A stretch of 7,051 nt of DNA from Deinococcus sp. (GTDB lineage Bacteria > Deinococcota > Deinococci > Deinococcales > Deinococcaceae), in NCBI GenBank assembly GCA_025351205.1, contig JANXWI010000467.1, positions 1 to 7,051 on the forward strand. The letters run 5' to 3'. This document shows, in pieces, positions 1-6,101 of this stretch. Under the pieces are notes generated by a model. It had not been told where the DNA came from. It searched no databases and saw only the letters and a program-made list of their open reading frames with translations. Position 1 is the first letter of the stretch; each line of letters opens with the position of its first letter. The position numbers were made by a program, and so were the translations under genes.

Positions 1-39
1 CGAGGCGATCACGCCCGCGACCAGCTTGGGAAGGCTCAT
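1..39 (-). CDS. 5' end of an unidentified gene, cut by the window edge
   Basis: Only 13 codons are visible, reading MSLPKLVAGVIAS and then leaving the window. The ATG at 39-37 is the only start available, because an in-frame TGA lies upstream within the same frame. Support for a real start is the TACACT hexamer ending six bases before the ATG, the same arrangement as at pgm in this window. The residues have one Lys followed by a hydrophobic run, which could be the beginning of a signal peptide or membrane anchor, but 13 residues are too few to say. It lies downstream of argJ on the same strand, 126 bases away, and appears to have its own promoter. The product cannot be named. Confidence 0.5.
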   Translation of the reverse strand, partial: MSLPKLVAGVIAS

Positions 40-45
40 GGGGCG

Positions 46-51
46 AGTGTA
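46..51 (-). promoter_or_regulatory. Likely leaderless -10 element of the left-edge gene
   Basis: On the minus strand TACACT is followed by six bases (CGCCCC) and then the ATG at 39. A start site about seven bases after the hexamer would fall on the A of the ATG. There is no Shine-Dalgarno and no convincing -35. The surrounding 126-base gap (40-165) between this gene and argJ otherwise shows only a small repeat, GCAGG-CC-CCTGC at 120-131, and no terminator-like stem with a T-run. Confidence 0.45.
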
Positions 52-165
52 CCGGGGCGGATATCACCGGAATCTTCGGCGCGCCTCTGGCTCCCCTGGC
101 AGATCGTCGGGGGCGGCGGGCAGGCCCCTGCACTTTCTAGATTCGATGGCGTGTCTCTGGATTCC

Positions 166-1332
166 TTAAGTCGTGTACTCTGAATTGATCACCACATACT
201 CCGCGCTCAGATCACATCCCCAGGCTTCGCCACACGCCTCGCCCACGCCCAGGTTCACCTCGAAGATGACCTCAGCGGCCTTCATGGCGGCGGATACGGC
301 AGCAGCGTCGTAGGCCAGCGGCTTGCCTGCAAATACAGGAACGCTCTGTACGCTCACGGTCATGGCCTGGGTGTCCACGGCGGCCCCGCTGCGCCCCACG
401 GCCATAATGACCCGGCCCCAGTTGGGGTCGTTGCCGTGTACCGCACTCTTGAGCAGCGGCGACACGCAGCAGGTGCGGGCGGCGACCAGCGCCTGTGCCT
501 CGGTGGCGGCCCCCGACACTTTCACCGTCAGCAGCTTGGTGGCCCCCTCACCGTCGGCGGCGATCTGGCGGGCGAGGTCGCGCAGCACACCTTCGAGTGC
601 CTGTAGAACTTCGTCCAGCGGCACCTCTCCGGCCTGCCCGTTCGCCAGAACAATCGCCATGTCGTTGGTGCTGGTGTCGCCGTCCACGGTCACGGCGTTG
701 AAGGTGCGGTTGACGATGGCCGGGAAAGCGGAGCGCAGCGCGTCCTGATCGACCTGTGCGTCCGTGAAGGCGAACGCGAACATGGTCGCCATGTCGGGGT
801 GAATCATGCCGCTGCCCTTGGCGGTGCCCACGATCACTGCGCCCGTACTGAGCGTGGCGCTGGCGGTCTTGGACCGGGTGTCGGTGGTCATGATGGCGGC
901 GGCGAACGGCGGCACCTCCGTTCCCAGGTCGCCTTGCAGGTGCTCCAGGCCGCTCAGCAGGCGGTCCATCGGCAGCAGGTGCCCGATAATGCCGGTGCTG
1001 GCGGTCAGCACCTCATGGGTGCGGGTGTTCATGATCCCGCCCAGGGCGTCGGCCATGTCGAGGTTGTCGCGCGCCCCCTGGCTGCCGGTGGCCGCGTTGG
1101 CGATCCCGGCGTTCACCACCAGCGCCCGCACCGCCTTGCCGCCCGCGTACAGCTCACGGTTCCGGGTCACGCAGGCGGCGGCGGTGGTGCTGCGCGTGCC
1201 CGCGAAAGCCCAGGCACATGGGGCGCTGCTGACCACGCAGCTCAGGTCGGTCTTGCCCGAAGGCTTGAGGCCAGCGGCGAGGGCGGACGACTGGAAGCCT
1301 TTGGGAAAGTGCAGGGATTGATGTTGGGTCAT
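166..1332 (-). CDS. argJ: Glutamate N-acetyltransferase / ornithine acetyltransferase (ArgJ)
   Basis: ArgJ transfers the acetyl group from N2-acetylornithine to glutamate, releasing ornithine and regenerating N-acetylglutamate in the cyclic arginine pathway in the cytoplasm. Some ArgJ proteins also use acetyl-CoA; the sequence does not tell me which type this is. With the ATG at 1332 the protein is 388 residues, about the usual length. The self-cleavage site is clear: KGSGMIHPDMATM at 172-184, with Thr183 the expected nucleophile freed by cleavage after Ala182. Other family marks are TGIIG at 113-117 (oxyanion region), DGDTSTND at 218-225, GEGATK at 261-266, HGNDPNWGR at 299-307 and the C-terminal INSEYTT. 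A GTG at 1353 lies in frame upstream, but the Shine-Dalgarno AGGAGA (1340-1345) lies between it and the ATG, so the ATG is preferred. It is the last gene of the arg operon, 39 bases after argC. Confidence 0.97.
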   Translation of the reverse strand: MTQHQSLHFPKGFQSSALAAGLKPSGKTDLSCVVSSAPCAWAFAGTRSTTAAACVTRNRELYAGGKAVRALVVNAGIANAATGSQGARDNLDMADALGGIMNTRTHEVLTASTGIIGHLLPMDRLLSGLEHLQGDLGTEVPPFAAAIMTTDTRSKTASATLSTGAVIVGTAKGSGMIHPDMATMFAFAFTDAQVDQDALRSAFPAIVNRTFNAVTVDGDTSTNDMAIVLANGQAGEVPLDEVLQALEGVLRDLARQIAADGEGATKLLTVKVSGAATEAQALVAARTCCVSPLLKSAVHGNDPNWGRVIMAVGRSGAAVDTQAMTVSVQSVPVFAGKPLAYDAAAVSAAMKAAEVIFEVNLGVGEACGEAWGCDLSAEYVVINSEYTT

Positions 1333-1339
1333 AAGTGGT

Positions 1340-1345
1340 TCTCCT
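1340..1345 (-). promoter_or_regulatory. Ribosome binding site that fixes the argJ start
   Basis: Minus strand AGGAGA lies seven bases before the ATG at 1332. It falls inside the longer reading frame that begins with GTG at 1353, which argues against that longer start. Confidence 0.8.
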
Positions 1346-1371
1346 GGGCACACGGCAGATCAGCTGAACTT

Positions 1372-2298
1372 TCAAACACGCGGATTCAACCCCAGCATCA
1401 GCTCCAGATTCTGCACCGCCGCGCCGCTGGCTCCCTTGCCCAGGTTGTCCAGACGGGCGAGCAGCAGCGCCTGACGCTGGTCGTTTGAATAGACAAACAG
1501 TTCCATCTGGTTGGTGCCTTGCAGCGCCTGTGGGTCGAGAATGGCGGGCGCACCGTCCAGCGGCTGCACCTTCACATACTGCTGGCCCCGGTAGTGCGCC
1601 TCCAGCGCGGCGTGAAGCTGCTCTGCCGTGACCCCCAGCAGCCGCAGATGAATGGGAATCTGGACGATCATGCCCTGCCGCCAGTCGCCCACGTTCGGCG
1701 CGAAGACCGGGGCAAAAGTCAGGCCGCCGTATTTCTGCATCTCGGGCACGTGCTTGTGGTCAAGGTGCAGGCCATAGCTCTTAAAGTGCCCGGCCATCGG
1801 ATGTTCCAGGCCGTATTCCTGAGCCTCCACCAGCGCCCGCCCGCCGCCGCTGTAGCCGGAAAACCCGGTCACGCTCACCGGATAATCGGCGGGCAGCAGT
1901 CCGTCCTCGGTCAGCGGGCGCAGCAGGGCGATGGCCCCGGTGCTGTAGCAGCCAGGGTTACTGACACGGCTGGCGCTGGCGATGGCGTCGGCCTGTCCCG
2001 CCGTCAGTTCGGGAAACCCAAACGTCCAGTCCGGCGCGACCCGGTGGGCCGAGGAGGCGTCCAGCACCCGTGTGGCCGGGTTGTCGATCAGGGTCACGGC
2101 TTCCCGCGCCAGATCGTCGTGCAGGCACAGGATCGCCACGTCGCTGGCGTTCAGAAGCTCCCGCCTCGCCTGCGGGTCTTTGCGCGATTCCGGGGCGATG
2201 CTCAGCAGCTCCAGGTCGCCTCGGCCCTCCAGCCGGGAGCGAAGTTGCAGGCCCGTGGTTCCGGCCTCGCCGTCTATAAATACTCTGGGAATCGTCAC
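1372..2298 (-). CDS. argC: N-acetyl-gamma-glutamyl-phosphate reductase, short form (ArgC)
   Basis: ArgC is the NADPH-dependent reductase that converts N-acetylglutamyl-5-phosphate to N-acetylglutamate semialdehyde, the third step of arginine synthesis. The 308-residue protein starts with a Rossmann loop of the form GxxGxxG (G10, G13, G16 in GEAGTTG). The catalytic cysteine is Cys117 in SNPGCYSTG (113-121), and the acid/base histidine is probably in HLDHKHVPEM (178-187). The common ArgC is about 340-350 residues, so this belongs by length and motif spacing to the shorter second type of the family; that assignment is an inference. The start is GTG at 2298, whose bases overlap the TGA of the upstream GNAT gene (GTGA). 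A good Shine-Dalgarno (GAGGAG) lies eight bases before it, so translation is probably coupled to the GNAT gene. Confidence 0.96.
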   Translation of the reverse strand: MTIPRVFIDGEAGTTGLQLRSRLEGRGDLELLSIAPESRKDPQARRELLNASDVAILCLHDDLAREAVTLIDNPATRVLDASSAHRVAPDWTFGFPELTAGQADAIASASRVSNPGCYSTGAIALLRPLTEDGLLPADYPVSVTGFSGYSGGGRALVEAQEYGLEHPMAGHFKSYGLHLDHKHVPEMQKYGGLTFAPVFAPNVGDWRQGMIVQIPIHLRLLGVTAEQLHAALEAHYRGQQYVKVQPLDGAPAILDPQALQGTNQMELFVYSNDQRQALLLARLDNLGKGASGAAVQNLELMLGLNPRV

Positions 2299-2828
2299 GT
2301 CAGCGTCTCCTCTCGCACCAGCATATACACCGCGTTGTCGGTCCGTTCTCCCCTGTTCTGATAGACACCGATTTGCGTCTCAGTGTGCCGGAAACCCAGA
2401 GCCAGCAGCAGCCTCGTCACGGCTGCGTTGCGTGGGTCGATCTCGGCGCACACCTGCTCCAGAGAAAGTGTGCCGAAGGCGTGGGCCAGCAGCGCCCTGA
2501 GCGCCTCGTGCGCGTAGCCCTGGCCCTGCGCGGCTGCCGACAGCGTGACCCCGATCTTGGCCTGCTGAACCTCAGTGCAGAGCGCCACGTCTCCGATCAG
2601 TGCGCCGGTTTCCTTCAGCTCCAGCCCGATCTGCACCCAGCAAGGATCGCCCGGAATACGCCCCGCCATTTCAGCGATCAGCCCTCCGGCGTCCTGCACG
2701 GTGTACGGCAGCTTCCAGCCCTGGTAGAGCGCCACCGCCAAATCGTTGCGGTAGGCTGCCAGTACAGGCGCGTCGGCGGGGCGCAGCGGGCGCAGGGTCA
2801 GGCGCTCGGTGTGCAGCGACAAGCTCAT
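2295..2828 (-). CDS. GNAT-family N-acetyltransferase, RimJ/RimL-like
   Basis: This is a 177-residue single-domain acetyltransferase that should use acetyl-CoA to acetylate an amine; the acceptor is unknown. It opens with TERLTLRPLRPADA (7-20), typical of the RimJ/RimL and ribosomal-protein-serine-acetyltransferase branch. The acetyl-CoA pyrophosphate loop is QGQGYA (101-106), followed by the helix HEALRALLAHAF, and then the NAAVTRLLLALGF segment (134-146) seen near the end of this fold. It does not look like N-acetylglutamate synthase (ArgA, or the short ArgA forms), although I cannot exclude that by eye. It sits between argF (27 bases upstream) and argC (4-base overlap), so it is co-expressed with arginine genes. 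The ATG at 2828 follows the Shine-Dalgarno AAGGAGG by only four bases; a TTG two codons later would have a spacing of ten, so the exact start is slightly uncertain. Confidence 0.9.
   Translation of the reverse strand: MSLSLHTERLTLRPLRPADAPVLAAYRNDLAVALYQGWKLPYTVQDAGGLIAEMAGRIPGDPCWVQIGLELKETGALIGDVALCTEVQQAKIGVTLSAAAQGQGYAHEALRALLAHAFGTLSLEQVCAEIDPRNAAVTRLLLALGFRHTETQIGVYQNRGERTDNAVYMLVREETLT
2307..2312 (-). promoter_or_regulatory. Ribosome binding site of argC, inside the GNAT gene
   Basis: Minus strand GAGGAG lies eight bases before the GTG at 2298, within the last codons of the upstream acetyltransferase gene. It supports the GTG start and a coupled, single-transcript arrangement. Confidence 0.75.
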
Positions 2829-2832
2829 CGGG

Positions 2833-2839
2833 CCTCCTT
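2833..2839 (-). promoter_or_regulatory. Ribosome binding site of the GNAT gene, unusually close
   Basis: Minus strand AAGGAGG is the strongest Shine-Dalgarno in the window but is only four bases from the ATG at 2828. The in-frame TTG at 2822-2820 would have a ten-base spacing and is the alternative start. Confidence 0.7.
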
Positions 2840-2855
2840 CATCACCCAGCTCCCC

Positions 2856-3857
2856 TTAGCACCTCGGCTTCATGCCGCCCATGAGGTGGTAGAGCAGCGC
2901 CTTCTGGGCGTGCAGGCGGTTCTCGGCCTGATCGAAGACCCGGCTCCTGGCGTGCTCGGTGGCCTCCGGCACGGTTTCCTCGCCGTAATGGGCGGGCAGG
3001 CAGTGCAGGAAGATGCCGCCCGGGGCCAGCCGTTCCAGCATGGCGGGCGTGACCTGATAGCCCTGAAAGGCCTTGCGCCGGAGCGCCGCCTGGTCTTCCT
3101 GGCCCATGCTGATCCAGACGTCGGTGTACAGCACGTCTGCGCCGTCGATGGCCGAGAGGTCGTTGGTCAGGGTCACGTCCGCGCCCTGCCTGAGCGCTTC
3201 CTGAAGCACCGCGCCGTTGGGTTCGTAGCCCAGCGGGGTCACCACCGTCACCGAACTTTCGGTCAGCATGCCCATGTGAATGTGGCTGTTGGCGAGGTTG
3301 TTGCCGTCTCCGATGTACACCACGCGCCTGCCCGCCGCGCCGCCCAGCTCCTCCTCGATGCTCTGGTAGTCGGCCAGCAGCTGCACCGGATGCAGCATGT
3401 CGCTCAGCCCGTTGATCACCGGCACGCTGGCGTGCTCGGCCAGTTCGGTGAGGGTCTGTTGCAGGTAGACGCGGCCCATCACGCCGTCCACCCAGCGCTC
3501 CAGATTGCGGGCCACGTCCGACACGCGCTCGCGGGTGCCCAGACCGATCTCGGCGTTCGACAGCGTGATGGCGTGCCCACCCAGCTGGTACATGCCCACG
3601 TCGAAGGTGGTGCGGGTGCGCAGGGAGGCCTTCTCGAACAGCATCGCCAGCGACAGGCCCAGGAGCGGCTTTACGTTCCGCCACTCGCCGCGCTTCATGC
3701 TGGCCGCCGTGTCGAGCACCACGCGCAGCTCGGCGGGCGTCATGTCGAGGTTGGATAAAAAGTCACGGCCCGCCATGCAGGGCGCGGGCAAGGTATCCGG
3801 CGTGTGGAGCGTGACCTGATGGGCGTCGGGGTCTGTGATTTGAGTCCGGGCAGTCAT
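2856..3857 (-). CDS. argF: Ornithine carbamoyltransferase (ArgF)
   Basis: ArgF condenses ornithine and carbamoyl phosphate to citrulline, in the cytoplasm. All family motifs are visible in the 333-residue protein: the carbamoyl-phosphate loop FEKASLRTRT (74-83), HPVQ (156-159), the ornithine-side DGNNLANS (184-191), DVWISMG (246-252), HCLP (285-288) and ENRLHAQKA (312-320). The SMG motif favours ornithine over aspartate as substrate. Most family members start close to the GRDFL segment, here 30-34, so this protein carries about 27 extra N-terminal residues. An internal ATG (codon 28, at 3776) would give the usual length but has no Shine-Dalgarno. The ATG at 3857 lies eight bases after a perfect TATAAT and is preferred. 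It is the first gene of the operon argF-GNAT-argC-argJ. Confidence 0.97.
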   Translation of the reverse strand: MTARTQITDPDAHQVTLHTPDTLPAPCMAGRDFLSNLDMTPAELRVVLDTAASMKRGEWRNVKPLLGLSLAMLFEKASLRTRTTFDVGMYQLGGHAITLSNAEIGLGTRERVSDVARNLERWVDGVMGRVYLQQTLTELAEHASVPVINGLSDMLHPVQLLADYQSIEEELGGAAGRRVVYIGDGNNLANSHIHMGMLTESSVTVVTPLGYEPNGAVLQEALRQGADVTLTNDLSAIDGADVLYTDVWISMGQEDQAALRRKAFQGYQVTPAMLERLAPGGIFLHCLPAHYGEETVPEATEHARSRVFDQAENRLHAQKALLYHLMGGMKPRC

Positions 3858-3865
3858 AGGGAACG

Positions 3866-3871
3866 ATTATA
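3866..3871 (-). promoter_or_regulatory. argF operon promoter, consensus -10, near-leaderless
   Basis: Minus strand TATAAT, a perfect -10, is followed by CGTTCCCT and the argF ATG. Transcription beginning about seven bases after the hexamer would leave a leader of about zero to two bases. No good -35 is seen at 16-18 bases upstream, where part of a perfect inverted repeat (3886-3901) lies instead. The stretch 3864-3881 that contains the -10 resembles an ArgR operator in its left half only. Confidence 0.65.
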
Positions 3872-3885
3872 CATATTCACGGTCA

Positions 3886-3901
3886 GTGCATGTTCATGCA
3901 C
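3886..3901. repeat. Perfect inverted repeat upstream of argF
   Basis: GTGCATG-TT-CATGCAC has seven-base arms and a two-base centre. It lies 29-44 bases upstream of the argF start, covering the place where a -35 would be, and 11 bases downstream of the purU stop on the same strand. As RNA it could form a six-pair stem with a four-base loop, but no U-run follows it. A transcription factor site therefore seems more likely than a terminator. No specific regulator is recognised. Confidence 0.6.
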
Positions 3902-3912
3902 GCGCCTGCGTC

Positions 3913-4821
3913 TCAGAACACCATCGTCTTGTTGCCGTGGACCAGCACCCGGTCCTCGACGTGGGCCTTGACCGCGCGGGCCAGCACCTGCCGCTCCACA
4001 TCGCGGCCCAATCTCATCAGGGTCTCAGGCGTCTCGCGGTGGGTCACGCGGGCCACGTCCTGCTCGATGATCGGGCCGGCGTCGAGTTCTTCGGTCACGT
4101 AGTGGGCGGTGGCCCCCACCAGTTTCACGCCGCGCGTGAAGGCCGCCCGGTAGGGGTTGGCCCCCACGAAGGCGGGCAGAAACGAGTGGTGGATGTTGAT
4201 CACCGGCACGCCCACCTCGCGCAGAAAATCGCCCGACAGGATCTGCATGTAGCGGGCCAGCACCACGAAATCGACCTGTCCTTTCAGCAGCGCCAGCGCT
4301 TCCGCCTCCGCCTGCGGCTTGGTCTCCTTCGTCACCGGCACGACGTGAAACGGCACACCGAACATCTCGGCGTCGCGGCGCAGCAATTCGTGGTTGCTGA
4401 TGATCAGCGGAATGTGGGCGTCCAGTTCGCCCCGGCGCCTGCGCCACAGCAGGTCCAGAAAGCAGTGGTCGTACTGGCTGACCAGTAAGCCCATGCGCTT
4501 GGGGCGGTCCGAATACCACAGGTGCCAGTCCATGCCGAACCGTTCGGCCACCACCGCCGCGAACGCCCGCTCGAAGGGTTCACGGGCCATGTCGAGGCCG
4601 TCTAAATGAAACTCCATCCGCATGAAAAACTGCCCGCCCTGGGGGTCGGTGCTGTGCTGGTCGCTGTGGATGATGTTGGCCCCGTGGTTGTGCAGAAACT
4701 GCGACACCGCCGCCACAATGCCGCGCCTGTCGGGGCACGAGATGGTCAGGCGGGCGGTGTTGGCGGGCTGAACAGCGGTGGCCAGGGGCACGGACTGGTC
4801 TGGGCGGGCGTCCGGCGTCAT
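3913..4821 (-). CDS. purU: Formyltetrahydrofolate deformylase (PurU)
   Basis: PurU hydrolyses 10-formyl-THF to formate and THF, balancing the one-carbon pool and supplying formate for the PurT route of purine synthesis. The 302-residue protein has an N-terminal ACT domain (about 22-100, beginning TARLTISCPDRRGIVAAVS), which in the family senses glycine and methionine. A formyltransferase domain follows (about 108-302). The catalytic triad is visible as Asn209 and His211 in INIHHSFLPAF and Asp247 in EELDAGPI. The ACT domain separates it from PurN, which lacks one. The ATG at 4821 is preferred over a TTG at 4827, because the -10 hexamer TATCCT ends eight bases before the ATG and only one base before the TTG. 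It is followed by argF after 55 bases, and argF has its own promoter. Confidence 0.96.
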   Translation of the reverse strand: MTPDARPDQSVPLATAVQPANTARLTISCPDRRGIVAAVSQFLHNHGANIIHSDQHSTDPQGGQFFMRMEFHLDGLDMAREPFERAFAAVVAERFGMDWHLWYSDRPKRMGLLVSQYDHCFLDLLWRRRRGELDAHIPLIISNHELLRRDAEMFGVPFHVVPVTKETKPQAEAEALALLKGQVDFVVLARYMQILSGDFLREVGVPVINIHHSFLPAFVGANPYRAAFTRGVKLVGATAHYVTEELDAGPIIEQDVARVTHRETPETLMRLGRDVERQVLARAVKAHVEDRVLVHGNKTMVF

Positions 4822-4828
4822 GGGCAAG

Positions 4829-4834
4829 AGGATA
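4829..4834 (-). promoter_or_regulatory. Likely leaderless -10 element of purU
   Basis: Minus strand TATCCT is followed by CTTGCCC and the ATG at 4821. There is no Shine-Dalgarno and no clear -35. This arrangement decides between the ATG at 4821 and the TTG at 4827. Confidence 0.5.
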
Positions 4835-4868
4835 GCCCAGGCGGCGGGCCAGAGCGGTCCACACCCCC

Positions 4869-4939
4869 GGTCACACGGCGCTGGTGACCCGTAGTACGGA
4901 GCCGTACCGAGACGCCTCGCCGGTCTCCCCCGCCGTACC
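4869..4939. repeat. Cluster of inverted and direct repeats between glpX and purU
   Basis: Four short elements are packed in 71 bases. GGTCAC (4869-4874) pairs with GTGACC (4884-4889). GTACGG-AG-CCGTAC (4894-4907) is a perfect repeat with a two-base centre. GAGAC (4909-4913) pairs with GTCTC (4923-4927). GCCGTACC occurs twice in direct orientation (4901-4908 and 4932-4939). In a minus-strand RNA the first GGTACGG copy (4939-4933) could compete with the second (4908-4902) for pairing to CCGTAC, giving two alternative folds. The purU -10 lies further downstream, so these would be the glpX 3' region or DNA sites, not part of a leaderless purU mRNA. Confidence 0.55.
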
Positions 4940-4950
4940 AGCGCGAACCG

Positions 4951-6033
4951 TCAGACCCGGACCACCACCCGCGCGCCGTCGCCCTCAAGGTGGATGCTGT
5001 CCAGAAAGCGCACCACCCGCGTGGCGTAGCCCATCACGACGGTGTGGGTTCTGGCCCCGCCCCCGAATCTCCGCACCCCGTCGAGCAGTTCTCCGTCGGT
5101 GATGCCGGTGGCCGAGAAGGCCATCTGCCTGCCGGGGGCCAGGTCGGCGGTCCTGTAGACGCGCCTCTCTTCCACGCCCATCTGAACGAAGCGCGCCCGC
5201 ATGGCCTCGTCTTCGGCCAGAAAGCGCCCCTGGATCTCCGCGCCCAGGCACTTCAGGGCCGCCGCGCTCAGCACGCCCTCGGGTGCCCCGCCCGACCCCA
5301 TCAGGGCGTGAACGCCGGTGCCCCGCACCCCCACGGCCAGACTCGCCACTACGTCGCCGTCACCGATCAATTTTACCCGCGCGCCTGCCCCACGCACCCG
5401 CCCGATCAGCTCCTGGTGCCGGTCCCGGTCCAGAATCACCACCAGCAGGTCGGCCACCGTGCGGTCCAGGCTCTGCGCGATGGCCGCCAGGTTGGCCTCC
5501 ACCGGCCAGTCGAGGTTCACCCGTCCGGCGGCGGGTGGCGGCACCACCAGCTTTTCCATGTAGCAATCGGGCGCGTGCATCAGGCCGCCCTTCTCGCTGA
5601 TGGCGATCACCGCCAGACCGTTGGGCAGCCCTTTGGCGGTGACCACCGTGCCCTCGACCGGGTCCACAGCGATGTCCACCTCGTGCCTGCCGCTGCCCAG
5701 CACCTCGCCGATGTACAGCATGGGCGCCTCGTCCATCTCACCCTCACCGATCACCACCGTGCCTCTGATGTCGAGCGAGTTGAGCACGGAGCGCATGGCC
5801 TCGGTCCCGGCGGCGTCGATGGCGTTCTTGTCGCCCATGCCCACCAGGCGGCTGGCGGCGAGAGCTGCGGCCTCGGTCACGCGGGCGGTTTCCAGCACCA
5901 GGGCGTGTTCCAGGCTCAGCAGATCGACCACCTGCCCGCCAGCCCCCCGGCTGCCGCCGGCGCCCGTCCTGGCGGCGGGAGAGGCTTCGGCGTCGGGGGC
6001 AGAGGGGGTCTTGCCGCTTGCTGGCTTGGTCAT
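4951..6033 (-). CDS. glpX: Fructose-1,6-bisphosphatase class II (GlpX)
   Basis: GlpX removes the 1-phosphate of fructose-1,6-bisphosphate, using a divalent metal (typically Mn), in gluconeogenesis. The 360-residue protein aligns by eye along its whole core with E. coli GlpX. GDKNAIDAAGTEAMR (67-81) holds a metal-binding Asp at 68. IGEGEMDEAPMLYIGE (95-110) includes Glu97. DPVEGT (124-129), GDGDV (224-228), GSGGAPEGV (246-254) and FSATGITDGELL (306-317) follow. Residues 1 to about 35 are an Ala/Gly/Ser/Pro-rich extension that E. coli GlpX lacks. A GTG at 6093 lies in frame upstream, but the ATG at 6033 is preceded by TACGGT at exactly six bases and is preferred. A GTG at codon 35 could in principle give a core-length protein, but no Shine-Dalgarno supports it. 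Separated from purU by 129 bases. Confidence 0.95.
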   Translation of the reverse strand: MTKPASGKTPSAPDAEASPAARTGAGGSRGAGGQVVDLLSLEHALVLETARVTEAAALAASRLVGMGDKNAIDAAGTEAMRSVLNSLDIRGTVVIGEGEMDEAPMLYIGEVLGSGRHEVDIAVDPVEGTVVTAKGLPNGLAVIAISEKGGLMHAPDCYMEKLVVPPPAAGRVNLDWPVEANLAAIAQSLDRTVADLLVVILDRDRHQELIGRVRGAGARVKLIGDGDVVASLAVGVRGTGVHALMGSGGAPEGVLSAAALKCLGAEIQGRFLAEDEAMRARFVQMGVEERRVYRTADLAPGRQMAFSATGITDGELLDGVRRFGGGARTHTVVMGYATRVVRFLDSIHLEGDGARVVVRV

Positions 6034-6039
6034 GGCTGC

Positions 6040-6045
6040 ACCGTA
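6040..6045 (-). promoter_or_regulatory. Likely leaderless -10 element of glpX
   Basis: Minus strand TACGGT is followed by GCAGCC and the ATG at 6033. No Shine-Dalgarno is present before either the ATG or the upstream GTG at 6093. The -35 region is weak. Confidence 0.45.
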
Positions 6046-6068
6046 ACACGGCGGGGCAGGAAACCGTG

Positions 6069-6084
6069 CTGGAAGCACTTCCAG
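6069..6084. repeat. Perfect inverted repeat upstream of glpX
   Basis: CTGGAAG-CA-CTTCCAG has seven-base arms and a two-base centre, 36-51 bases upstream of the glpX ATG. The geometry is nearly the same as that of the repeat in front of argF, although the sequence differs. It is placed as an operator just upstream of a -35 would be. It also lies downstream of the 45-residue membrane protein gene, but no U-run follows, so a terminator role is not supported. Confidence 0.55.
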
Positions 6085-6101
6085 GGCTGTCACCGGTTCA
6101 G

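Noticed and set aside
120..131. GCAGG-CC-CCTGC downstream of argJ as a terminator
   Set aside because: The arms are only five bases with a two-base centre and no T-run follows. Such short repeats are expected in G+C-rich DNA.
2829..2855. Separate promoter for GNAT, argC and argJ
   Set aside because: The 27-base gap after argF contains a Shine-Dalgarno but no TAnnnT at a useful distance, so read-through from argF is the simpler view.
2373..3758. Long plus-strand open frame of 461 codons opposite GNAT and argF
   Set aside because: It lies antisense to two genes with clear family motifs. Its His/Gln/Arg-rich composition is what a reversed high-G+C gene gives, and no motif is visible.
3886..3901. 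Palindrome as the purU intrinsic terminator
   Set aside because: The stem would be six pairs with a four-base loop, and no U-run follows on the minus strand.
6034..6093. Longer GlpX beginning with GTG at 6093
   Set aside because: There is no Shine-Dalgarno, the added residues match nothing in the family, and the -10-like TACGGT lies six bases before the later ATG at 6033.
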